This document shows, one piece after another, positions 1 to 5,531 of a stretch of 6,852 bases of DNA (position 1 is its first letter; every line of letters starts with the position of its first letter). The notes under the pieces were generated by a model, which was not told the DNA's origin, did no database searches, and saw nothing but the letters and a program-made list of their open reading frames with translations. The translations under genes and the position numbers were made by a program. Origin of the DNA: Acidobacteriota bacterium (GTDB lineage Bacteria > Acidobacteriota > Vicinamibacteria > Vicinamibacterales > 2-12-FULL-66-21); assembly GCA_020200195.1 (NCBI GenBank), contig JAIVJE010000339.1, positions 3,435 through 10,286 of the forward strand. Direction: 5' to 3'.

Positions 1-470
1 ACCGACAGAACCCCGACAGGTGAGTCCGGGGAGATTTCCGGGTGACCGAGTTGTGTCAGCGCGTCGCCGGCGATAGCCCGCATGCGGTGCCGCTGCAGGA
101 TGCCGTAGCGCGCCGGCTCGAGCCCCAGCAGAATGTTTTCCATGACCGACAGGTGCCGGGCGAGCGAGAGCTCCTGGTAGATCATCGCGACGCCGGCGTG
201 GCGCGCATCGATTGGATTACGCGGACGGTAAGGGACACCGTCGAGCATCATCTCACCGGCGTCGGGCAGCAATGCCCCCGACAGGATCGCCATCAGCGTG
301 CTCTTGCCGGCGCCGTTCTGACCGATGAGCGCGCACACCTCACCGGGAGCGACCGCAAGATCCACGTCATCGAGGGCGAGTGTCGCCCCGAAACTCTTAC
401 GGATCGCACGCATGGCGAACCCGGCGGCGCCGCGAGCGGCCACCTCTTCACGCGCAGGAGATACGCTCAC
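1..470 (-). CDS. Sugar ABC transporter ATP-binding protein (RbsA/MglA/XylG type), N-terminal part, cut by window edge
   Basis: This is the cytoplasmic ATPase of a CUT2-type monosaccharide importer, expected to work with the lipoprotein encoded just upstream. About 156 codons are visible. A Walker A motif, GQNGAGKST, lies at residues 50-58, preceded by the KSFGATLAL strand-1 region at 25-33. A Q-loop, IYQELSL, has its Gln near residue 99 and is followed by the ENILLG segment typical of RbsA-like proteins. The frame leaves the window at 'LS', exactly where the LSxGQ signature should begin, so the Walker B motif and the second ABC domain (the family is usually about 500 residues) lie outside. 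The GTG start at 470 overlaps the TGA of the binding-protein gene. It is preferred over an internal ATG at 413, which would remove the first beta strand. Permease genes would be expected further along, beyond base 1. The family is clear; the transported sugar is inferred from the operon. Confidence 0.93.
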   Translation of the reverse strand, partial: MSVSPAREEVAARGAAGFAMRAIRKSFGATLALDDVDLAVAPGEVCALIGQNGAGKSTLMAILSGALLPDAGEMMLDGVPYRPRNPIDARHAGVAMIYQELSLARHLSVMENILLGLEPARYGILQRHRMRAIAGDALTQLGHPEISPDSPVGVLS

Positions 471-1456
471 TTCGAGAGATCCGGCTCGAGCACGGCTTTG
501 ACGTCTGGCTGATCCATCGTGTCTTTCGTGACGACGCGGACGCCGGTATCGATCCGGCGTTCGACCTTCTCGCCGCGGATGTGCGCGACGACGGTCTTCA
601 CCCCCAGGTATCCCATGCGCACTGGATCCTGCACGACGAGGCCATCGATGTACCCGTCCCTGAGGGCCTGGACGAGGTTCGGCGAGGCGTCGAATCCAAC
701 GAACCGGACCTTGCCGGCCCACCCGTTGTCCTGCAGCACGCGCAGCATTGCAAAAGTGCTCGACTCGTTCGGGCAGAAGATGCCATCGATCGACAGCCGC
801 CCATCGGGAGCCTTGAAGCGGCTCAGCAGCGTCTCGCTTTTCTTGTAGGATCCTTCCACGTCAGCGCCGCCGTACTGGTTCGAGCTGACGACTTCGATAC
901 CGGGGTGAGCCTTGATCGCATCGAGGAACCCTTGCTCCCGTTTGGACGTGCTGTCGTGTCCTTCCGCGTAACGGAGCAGCACCACCTTGCCTTTCCCGCC
1001 GAGGCTCCGAGCGAGTTGTTCGCCCCCGAGCCGCCCCCCCTGGATGTTGTCGGTAGCCACGAAGCTGACGTAGTCCTCGCCCTTGAGCCCCGAATCGATG
1101 ATCACGACCGGGATGCGGCTTCGGCCTGCACTTGTCACGGGCGCGACGAGCGCCGCCTCGTCCAGTGGCGCGAGGACGATGCCGGAAACGCCGCGCGTCA
1201 CGAAACCCTCCAGTTCGGAGATCTGCGAATCACGGTCGTCCTCGCGAGCCGGACCGCGCCAGATGATGGAGACGTTCAGCTCGCGCGCAGCCTGGCGGGC
1301 GCCGGCGTGGATGCTCTGCCAGAAGACGTGCGAAGTACCCTTGGGGATGACGGCGATCGTCGGCGTGTCGACGCTGTCGCGCGAGCACGCCGCGGCGGCA
1401 ATCGTCGGAATGACGAGTGCGAGTCCGGCGACCATGCGCAGCAATCGGTGTCTCAT
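467..1456 (-). CDS. Periplasmic sugar-binding lipoprotein of ABC transporter (Peripla_BP_4, ribose/rhamnose-binding type)
   Basis: This is the substrate-binding component of the importer, likely anchored in the periplasm as a lipoprotein. The 329-residue protein begins with a basic stretch (MRHRLLR) and a hydrophobic core, then AAAAC with Cys24 as the probable lipidated residue. Ala at -3 makes the lipobox slightly atypical. The mature part starts with TIAVIPKGTSHVFWQSI, the usual first strand and helix of type I sugar-binding proteins. It continues with GIVLAPLD, IPVVIIDSG, and the late VRFVGFDASP and GLVVQDP segments that line the pocket in this family. I chose the ATG at 1456 because AGGAAGAGG lies 7 bases before it and the signal peptide then starts cleanly. 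An in-frame ATG at 1486 overlaps the previous stop (ATGA) and would add ten residues, with only a weak Shine-Dalgarno. The stop overlaps the GTG of the ATPase gene. Substrate is inferred to be a 6-deoxyhexose. Confidence 0.93.
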   Translation of the reverse strand: MRHRLLRMVAGLALVIPTIAAAACSRDSVDTPTIAVIPKGTSHVFWQSIHAGARQAARELNVSIIWRGPAREDDRDSQISELEGFVTRGVSGIVLAPLDEAALVAPVTSAGRSRIPVVIIDSGLKGEDYVSFVATDNIQGGRLGGEQLARSLGGKGKVVLLRYAEGHDSTSKREQGFLDAIKAHPGIEVVSSNQYGGADVEGSYKKSETLLSRFKAPDGRLSIDGIFCPNESSTFAMLRVLQDNGWAGKVRFVGFDASPNLVQALRDGYIDGLVVQDPVRMGYLGVKTVVAHIRGEKVERRIDTGVRVVTKDTMDQPDVKAVLEPDLSK

Positions 1457-1482
1457 CCGTGCGCCTCTTCCTGATGTGATGT

Positions 1483-2355
1483 TCATCTCAGTCTCTCGGT
1501 TTGCGGAATCAGCGCACTGGCGCCGATTGGCAGATTCCAGAAGCGGTGCGCGTTGCCGCCGAGCACCGCCTCACGTTCGGCCTCAGGGCGGTTGGCGAGG
1601 TAGTCGATCACGACCGACATCGTTTGCGTGTAGTTCGCGGCGAGTGTGCACACTGGCCAGTCGGATCCAATCATCAAACGATCGGCGCCGAAGCACTCGA
1701 ATGCCACGTCAAGATACTGCGTCAGCTCTGCGGGCGACCAGCGGCGCCAATCGGCCTCGGTGACGAGGCCGGACAGTTTCGCGCACACGTTAGGACAGTC
1801 GGCCAGGCGTTTCAGGTCGCGTGCCCACGGACCGATGGTTCCGGCTTTGATCGGCGGCTTCCCGAGATGGTCGAGCACGAACCGCTGCCGCTCGAATCGC
1901 CGGGCAAACACCACCGCGACCGGCAGACGCCGCGGGTAAATCAGAATGTCAAACGCGAGCCCGAATCGGTCCAGCAGAGCGATCCCGCGACAGAAGTCGG
2001 GATCGAGCAGAAAGTTGTCGTCCGGCTCACTCTGGACGATGTGTCGGACGCCGACAAGCTTCGCTTCCGACGCCAGCGCGTCGAGTTGACGCTCGACCTC
2101 TGGCGACCGGAGGTCGACCCACCCCACGACGCCAGCGATGAACAGGTGACGGTCAGCCAGGCGGAGCAACCACTCCGTCTCCTCGATCGATTGCCGTGCC
2201 TGCACGGCCACGCACGAGTCGAACCCCGCGGCGTCCATTTCCTGTTTCAGGTGGTCGGGCAGAAAATCGCGGGCGAGGGGACTCGTCGACTCGTCGATCC
2301 AGTCGTACTCGCGCGGATCGTATCTCCAGAAGTGCTGATGGGCGTCGATGCGCAT
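1483..2355 (-). CDS. Amidohydrolase family protein, probable L-fucono-/L-rhamnono-lactonase (COG3618)
   Basis: This is a TIM-barrel metal-dependent hydrolase of the COG3618 (amidohydrolase 2) group, 290 residues, the usual length. Members in deoxysugar clusters open L-fucono-1,5-lactone or L-rhamnonolactone to the free acid. Visible motifs are the N-terminal HxH in RIDAHQHFW (His6, His8), VRHIVQ (His105), LDHLGKP (His163), a Lys at CAKLSG (Lys193), and the C-terminal GSDWPVC with Asp232, the usual catalytic Asp. The start at 2355 is chosen because MRIDAHQHFW is the canonical N terminus of the family. An in-frame ATG at 2409 would only add 18 residues that lie inside the preceding gene. The start overlaps the oxidoreductase stop by one base (TGATG). 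Context next to SDR, FAH and mutarotase genes favours a sugar lactonase over other COG3618 functions such as dicarboxylate or aromatic hydrolases. Specificity between fucose and rhamnose lactones cannot be read from the sequence. Confidence 0.9.
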   Translation of the reverse strand: MRIDAHQHFWRYDPREYDWIDESTSPLARDFLPDHLKQEMDAAGFDSCVAVQARQSIEETEWLLRLADRHLFIAGVVGWVDLRSPEVERQLDALASEAKLVGVRHIVQSEPDDNFLLDPDFCRGIALLDRFGLAFDILIYPRRLPVAVVFARRFERQRFVLDHLGKPPIKAGTIGPWARDLKRLADCPNVCAKLSGLVTEADWRRWSPAELTQYLDVAFECFGADRLMIGSDWPVCTLAANYTQTMSVVIDYLANRPEAEREAVLGGNAHRFWNLPIGASALIPQTERLR

Positions 2356-3121
2356 CAGGCTTCCGTCGGCGGTATCGGCGTGCCGCCTCCGGCACTCGAT
2401 GCATAGCACGCTTCAACGACCGCCATCGTCCGGATCGCGTCGTCCACCGTGCTGATCAGACTGTCGTCTTCACCGTCGACGAACCGTTGCAGATTCGACA
2501 TGGGGCCCTCGAACGCCTCCGTGAACCAGGATCCCCGAAGCGGGACGTCTGTCCACGGACCCCTGTCCTGCGCGATCTCGAGACGATCGCCGGGCCCACC
2601 GGGATAATCGAGGCTGACCCCCAGCGTGAGCATGGCCGCGCCGCACGTGCCTTCGATCTTCATATGGGATGCGCGATGTCCGTCCGTCTGGCGGTGGGTA
2701 TGGTTGAGCATCAGGGAGCAGCGAATGGCGTCGCCGTAATCGAGGATGATCGTGCTGCGAGTGTCGCGGTACTCGGGTAGCGCAGGGTGCGCCGCGACAC
2801 GACAATATGCACCGGCGGGCTCTCCGATGAGCCACCGGATCGTGTCGAGGTAGTGAATAGAGTGATACAGGATTTCGAGGCGTGGCGCCTCGCGCAGAAA
2901 CGTCCACAAGTGCCACGGCTGCTCTGCGACCAGCCGTACTTCCACGTCGACGATCGAGCCCAGCGCCCCTTCTGCCATCAGGCTGCGCACCGCGAGCACA
3001 TTCGGGCTGAACCGCAGCTGAAAGTTCACCGCCGCCACGAGGCGCCGCGCCCGGCAGACAGCCAGGATCTGTCTGGCCGCAGCGAGATCGTCCCCCATAG
3101 GCTTCTGGATCAGCACGGCCG

Positions 3122-3134
3122 CACGACCGGGAGG
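3122..3134 (-). other. Probable site of the one-base deletion in the Gfo/Idh gene
   Basis: On the minus strand the reading frame encodes ...GILERLP up to about 3128, then runs into VVRPC and a TGA. The +1 frame gives RAAVLIQKPMG from the same bases. The crossover falls in the minus-strand string CTCCCGGTCGTG. Lengthening CCC to CCCC or GG to GGG makes the frame continuous. No slippery heptamer or obvious stimulatory structure directly follows, so programmed frameshifting is unlikely. Confidence 0.8.
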
Positions 3135-3368
3135 CGTTCCAGAATGCCTTCAATCTGATCGCCAGGCACGGCCAAGTCGAATACGACGCCTTCGACGCGG
3201 CACGCTTCGTCGAGACTCGCAAAAGTAGTGGATACGGCGAATTCGCGCGCGGCTGCGCGCGCTGCGTCGGCGCGGATGTCGAACAGACCGATCACCGGCA
3301 GGTCCAGCCTCCGGTATGCCGGTAAATGTGCAGTGGTGACGATCGCGCCGGTACCGATGATGACGATC

Positions 3369-3393
3369 GGCCGCGGCCGCGAGGGCCGCGGCC
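3369..3393 (-). repeat. Perfect GC-rich hairpin near the 5' end of the Gfo/Idh coding sequence
   Basis: Two copies of GGCCGCGGCC (3369-3378 and 3384-3393) are separated by 5 bases. Each copy is its own reverse complement, so the pair is both a direct repeat and a 10-bp perfect stem with a 5-base loop. In the transcript it lies about 32-56 bases after the oxidoreductase start and encodes part of the Pro/Arg-rich stretch PRPSRPRP that precedes the Rossmann fold. It may simply reflect Pro/Arg codons in a GC-rich genome, but the stem would be very stable. Confidence 0.6.
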
Positions 3394-3435
3394 AGGCCTG
3401 CGTGGACGTGTCGAGCGCAGGCATGAGTCAGGCGA

Positions 3436-3822
3436 TCAGCCCCTGCGGACGCGGTCCGTTCCCGGCGCCTCCGCGGGCTGATCGTCGGTGGAGAGGTCGA
3501 ACAGTGATTCCATCGGCGCCCACCACTCGCCGGGCGCCACGCCGGGCGCAGGCCGCTGAAGCCCTTTCATCAGCCGTTCCCACTCTGCGACGCGCGGATC
3601 GGAGGCGATGTGCGCGGCGAAGATGCGTCTGTAATCGAGGTTATCCTGCGTCTCCACACTCATGACGAGCCGGCGGCCGAGGATGTGTATCGCCAGGTTC
3701 TTCACACCCGCACGCCGGAGGCTCCGCACCACTTCCGGCCACACGCGGCGGTGGTAGGCGCGGTATTCCGCAATGGCGGCGCCATCGTCTTTCAACTCGA
3801 TGGTGAGAACATGACGGCTCAT
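3436..3822 (-). CDS. L-rhamnose mutarotase family protein (RhaM/DUF718; L-fucose or L-rhamnose mutarotase)
   Basis: This small cytoplasmic enzyme would interconvert the alpha and beta anomers of a 6-deoxyhexose, supplying the form used by the sugar dehydrogenase. It has 128 residues, against 104 in E. coli RhaM. The active-site helix reads EYRAYHRRVWPEV; Tyr20 and His24 align with Tyr18 and catalytic His22 of E. coli RhaM. Trp81 in AEWERLM aligns with the conserved Trp of the E. coli WWKYM segment, and the C-terminal SLFDL matches the family's VFYL strand. After about residue 110 there is an extra polar tail of some 18 residues (DDQPAEAPGTDRVRRG) with no recognised motif. The ATG overlaps the stop of the FAH gene (ATGA) and has no strong Shine-Dalgarno, which suggests translational coupling. 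Family members sit in both rhamnose and fucose clusters, so I leave the symbol blank. Confidence 0.9.
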   Translation of the reverse strand: MSRHVLTIELKDDGAAIAEYRAYHRRVWPEVVRSLRRAGVKNLAIHILGRRLVMSVETQDNLDYRRIFAAHIASDPRVAEWERLMKGLQRPAPGVAPGEWWAPMESLFDLSTDDQPAEAPGTDRVRRG

Positions 3823-4676
3823 CTGGATTCGACCACATTCTGCCGGGCACGGCCCAGCCCGTCGATGCCGAGCTCGACGCAGTCTCCAGGCTTCAGGTAC
3901 ACCGGAGAGGGACGCATGCCGAGGCCGACACCAGCGGGTGTGCCGGTGCTGATCACATCGCCGGGCAACAACGTCATGAACTGGCTGACATAGCTGATGA
4001 GGGTCGGCACGTCGAAGATCATCTGCGCCGTCGTGCTTTTCTGTCGCACCTCACCGTTGACCGTGAGCCACATCCCCAGCCGGTGGGGATCCGGGATTTC
4101 GTCGCGAGTGGCGAGAAACGGGCCCATCGGGGCGAACGTGTCGGCACTTTTGCCCCTCACCCATTGTCCGCCGCGCTCGAGCTGAAAGCTGCGCTCCGAG
4201 TAGTCGTTGTGAAGAACGTAGCCGGCGACGAACTCGTCAGCGCATTCTTTGGTCACATACCGGGCTTCCGCGCCGACGACGACGGCGAGTTCGACCTCCC
4301 AGTCGACTTTCGAGGCCTGTCGGGGCATCACGATCGGGTCATCCGGGCCCGTGAGTGCGGTCGTGGACTTCAGGAAGATGACCGGCTCCTCGGGCGGAGC
4401 CATCCCGCTCTCGGCCGCGTGATCGCGGAAATTCAGGCCGATGCAGACGATCTTGCTGGGCCGCCGAAACGGCGGTCCGCGGCGTGCATCGGTAGGCACG
4501 CGCGGAGCGGCATCCGCGTGGCGCGCCGCCCAGTCGCGCAACTGGTCGATCCCGCGGTCCGAGAAGAACGCCTCGTCATAATCGCGCCCGAACCCACCGG
4601 CGTCGACGCACGTTCCGTCGTCCATCTGGATGCCCGGCCGCTCGGCGCCTGAGGGGCCGAAGCGAATCAGCTTCAT
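3819..4676 (-). CDS. Fumarylacetoacetate hydrolase family protein, probable 2,4-diketo-3-deoxy-L-fuconate/rhamnonate hydrolase
   Basis: This is a 285-residue FAH-fold enzyme that uses a divalent metal to cleave a C-C bond next to a carbonyl. In deoxysugar clusters, family members split 2,4-diketo-3-deoxy-L-fuconate (or -rhamnonate) into pyruvate and lactate. A short N-terminal domain (about 1-70) precedes the catalytic domain. The catalytic domain opens with IVCIGLNFRDHAAESG (His85 is the likely general base) and FLKSTTALTG. The metal ligands are visible: Glu127 and Glu129 in VDWEVEL, and Asp158 in HNDYSER. The closing ISTGTPAGVG loop is at 242-251. All key residues are present. The start overlaps the SDR stop and the end overlaps the mutarotase start, both as ATGA; GGGGTG lies 8 bases before the ATG. 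Such genes are often annotated ureidoglycolate lyase or 5-oxopent-3-ene-tricarboxylate decarboxylase. The SDR partner upstream makes the diketo-deoxy acid role more likely. Confidence 0.92.
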   Translation of the reverse strand: MKLIRFGPSGAERPGIQMDDGTCVDAGGFGRDYDEAFFSDRGIDQLRDWAARHADAAPRVPTDARRGPPFRRPSKIVCIGLNFRDHAAESGMAPPEEPVIFLKSTTALTGPDDPIVMPRQASKVDWEVELAVVVGAEARYVTKECADEFVAGYVLHNDYSERSFQLERGGQWVRGKSADTFAPMGPFLATRDEIPDPHRLGMWLTVNGEVRQKSTTAQMIFDVPTLISYVSQFMTLLPGDVISTGTPAGVGLGMRPSPVYLKPGDCVELGIDGLGRARQNVVESR

Positions 4677-5440
4677 GCCACCAGCACCCCGCCGTCAAGA
4701 GGGTAGGCCTGTCCCGTCACGAAGGCGGCTTCGTCCGAACACAGATAGACCGCCAGCGCCGCCACCTCGTCGGCCGTTCCCATGCGACCGATCGGCTGAT
4801 ACTCGGATAACTGCCGAAACATCTCCGCTTCACGGCCGGGATAATGTTCCGCCAGGTAGCGGTCGACGAAAGGCGTATGGATCCGTGCGGGACAGATGCA
4901 GTTGCACCGGATCTTCTCTTTGACGTAATCGATGGCAATCGACATCGTCATGGTGTGCACGGCGCCCTTGCTCATCGAGTACGCAAAGCGATCTCGGAGG
5001 CCGATGAGGGACGCGATCGAGGCCATGTTGAGAATGACGCCGCCGCCCTGGCGGCGCATGATCGGGATGGCCGCCCGTGCGCACAGGTAGACACCCTTCA
5101 CATTCACCTCGTAGAGGCGATCGAGATCGCGCTCCGACGTGTGCTCAATAGTGCCTACGTGGGCGATTCCGGCGTTGTTCACGAGAATGTCGACCCGGCC
5201 CGCGGCACCGAGCCTGTCGAACGCAGCGGCCACCTGCCCAGCCGCAGTTACATCGCACACGAGCGCGTCCGCCTTGCCTCCAGCCGTCTCGATCGCAGAC
5301 ACTGTGGAGCGCGCCCCCGCTTCGTCGCGATCGATCACGACGACGTGCGCGCCCTGCCGAGCGAAGCGCGTAGCGATCGCTGCGCCAATGCCGGAACCGG
5401 CGCCGGTGACGATCGCGACCTTGCTTGTCAGGTTGAACAT
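4673..5440 (-). CDS. SDR family oxidoreductase, probable 2-keto-3-deoxy-L-fuconate (or -rhamnonate) 4-dehydrogenase
   Basis: This is a classical short-chain dehydrogenase of 255 residues, complete, and the first gene of the operon. The cofactor motif TGAGSGIG is at 12-19, and Asp37 ends beta 2 (VVVIDRD), which points to NAD rather than NADP. NNAG is at 88-91. The catalytic tetrad is Asn113 (YEVNVKG), Ser141 (NMASIAS), Tyr154 and Lys158 (YSMSK). The substrate-side stretch CICPARIHTPFVD follows at 181-193. The C terminus (FVTGQAYPLDGG) is canonical. In the non-phosphorylative fucose and rhamnose pathways an enzyme of this kind oxidises the 4-hydroxyl of the 3-deoxy-2-keto acid, making the substrate for the FAH enzyme encoded next. 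An alternative is that it is the sugar 1-dehydrogenase; direct coupling to the FAH gene favours the former. The ATG at 5440 has AGGCG a few bases upstream, and the leader from the predicted promoter is only about 20 bases. Confidence 0.93.
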   Translation of the reverse strand: MFNLTSKVAIVTGAGSGIGAAIATRFARQGAHVVVIDRDEAGARSTVSAIETAGGKADALVCDVTAAGQVAAAFDRLGAAGRVDILVNNAGIAHVGTIEHTSERDLDRLYEVNVKGVYLCARAAIPIMRRQGGGVILNMASIASLIGLRDRFAYSMSKGAVHTMTMSIAIDYVKEKIRCNCICPARIHTPFVDRYLAEHYPGREAEMFRQLSEYQPIGRMGTADEVAALAVYLCSDEAAFVTGQAYPLDGGVLVA

Positions 5441-5467
5441 GGGCGCCTGAAGTGTTCGCAGGCGGCG

Positions 5468-5496
5468 ATTCTAGCGCCGGACGCCGGCGATGTCAA
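5468..5496 (-). promoter_or_regulatory. Predicted sigma70-type promoter of the deoxysugar operon
   Basis: On the minus strand TTGACA (5496-5491) is followed by exactly 17 bases and TAGAAT (5473-5468). That is a perfect -35 box and a -10 box one base off TATAAT, at optimal spacing. A start near 5461 would leave a leader of about 20 bases before the SDR ATG. This is the only strong promoter seen upstream of the seven-gene run, so it probably drives the whole operon. Confidence 0.75.
5475..5489. promoter_or_regulatory. Inverted repeat inside the promoter spacer (possible operator)
   Basis: CGCCGG-ACG-CCGGCG is a perfect 6+3+6 inverted repeat lying wholly between the -35 and -10 boxes. The CGCCGG unit also recurs directly (5475-5480 and 5482-5487). 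A protein bound here would overlap RNA polymerase. In GC-rich DNA such short arms arise by chance, so the operator role is tentative. Confidence 0.35.
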
Positions 5497-5499
5497 AGA

Positions 5500-5515
5500 A
5501 CTTTAGCGGTTAAGT
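5500..5515. promoter_or_regulatory. Imperfect CG-centred palindrome upstream of the -35 box (possible LacI- or GntR-type operator)
   Basis: ACTTTAGCGGTTAAGT is symmetric at six of eight base pairs around a central CpG, the layout common for LacI-family operators. It begins four bases upstream of the operon -35 box. It also lies 16 bases before the start codon of the divergent gene, next to its ribosome binding site, so a bound protein could affect both directions. No regulator gene is in the window to support it. Confidence 0.3.
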
Positions 5516-5522
5516 AAAGGGA
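5516..5522 (+). promoter_or_regulatory. Ribosome binding site of the VWFA-related gene
   Basis: AAAGGGA lies about 9 bases before the ATG at 5532 and supports that start. An in-frame GTG at 5526 would be too close to this site. No convincing plus-strand promoter hexamers are seen in the 91-base intergenic region. Confidence 0.5.
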
Positions 5523-5531
5523 TTTGTGAGA

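Larger units (their letters stand above)
2355..3424 (-). pseudogene. Gfo/Idh/MocA family oxidoreductase, split by a single-base frameshift
   Basis: This is an NAD(P)-dependent sugar oxidoreductase in two frames. The first part (3424 to a TGA at 3112-3110) holds the Rossmann fold: IVIIGTGAIV with the Gly motif at residues 24-26, LFDIR at the end of beta 2, and VVFDLAVPGDQ. The second part (from about 3126 to 2355) resumes at VLIQKPMGDD, the family's (E/Q)KP motif with the cofactor-site Lys, and holds the whole C-terminal domain with YHSIHYLD. One extra base near 3125-3131 restores a single 356-residue protein of normal length; adding a G or C there reads LPGRAAVLIQKP. Both parts look otherwise intact, so this is a recent mutation or a sequence error, not an old decayed gene. 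The ATG at 3424 lies 11 bases after the mutarotase stop, and the TGA overlaps the lactonase ATG. The canonical Asp of the DxGxH motif appears to be Tyr. It could be the sugar 1-dehydrogenase of the pathway, but that is inference. Confidence 0.9.

Noticed and set aside
380..1474. Long plus-strand open frame of 364 codons opposite the binding-protein gene
   Set aside because: It is antisense to a clearly recognisable sugar-binding protein, its product shows no known motif, and high GC content produces such open shadows.
1456..1486. ATG at 1486 as start of the binding protein
   Set aside because: It overlaps the previous stop neatly, but the ATG at 1456 has a much better Shine-Dalgarno and places the signal peptide at the N terminus.
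1501..2406. Plus-strand open frame of 301 codons opposite the lactonase gene
   Set aside because: It mirrors the lactonase codon by codon on the other strand; the minus-strand product has the full set of amidohydrolase motifs and the plus-strand product has none.
2355..3116. Second half of the Gfo/Idh gene as an independent gene starting at GTG 3116
   Set aside because: It would begin in the middle of the Rossmann domain at LIQKPMG, without the nucleotide-binding Gly motif, which is intact in the adjoining frame just upstream.
3110..3140. Programmed ribosomal frameshift in the Gfo/Idh gene
   Set aside because: There is no slippery heptamer and no adjacent hairpin, and the family is not known for recoding; a simple one-base indel explains the data.
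4844..5506. Plus-strand open frame of 220 codons opposite the SDR gene
   Set aside because: It is antisense to an SDR with an intact catalytic tetrad and would cover the operon promoter; the product has no recognisable domain.
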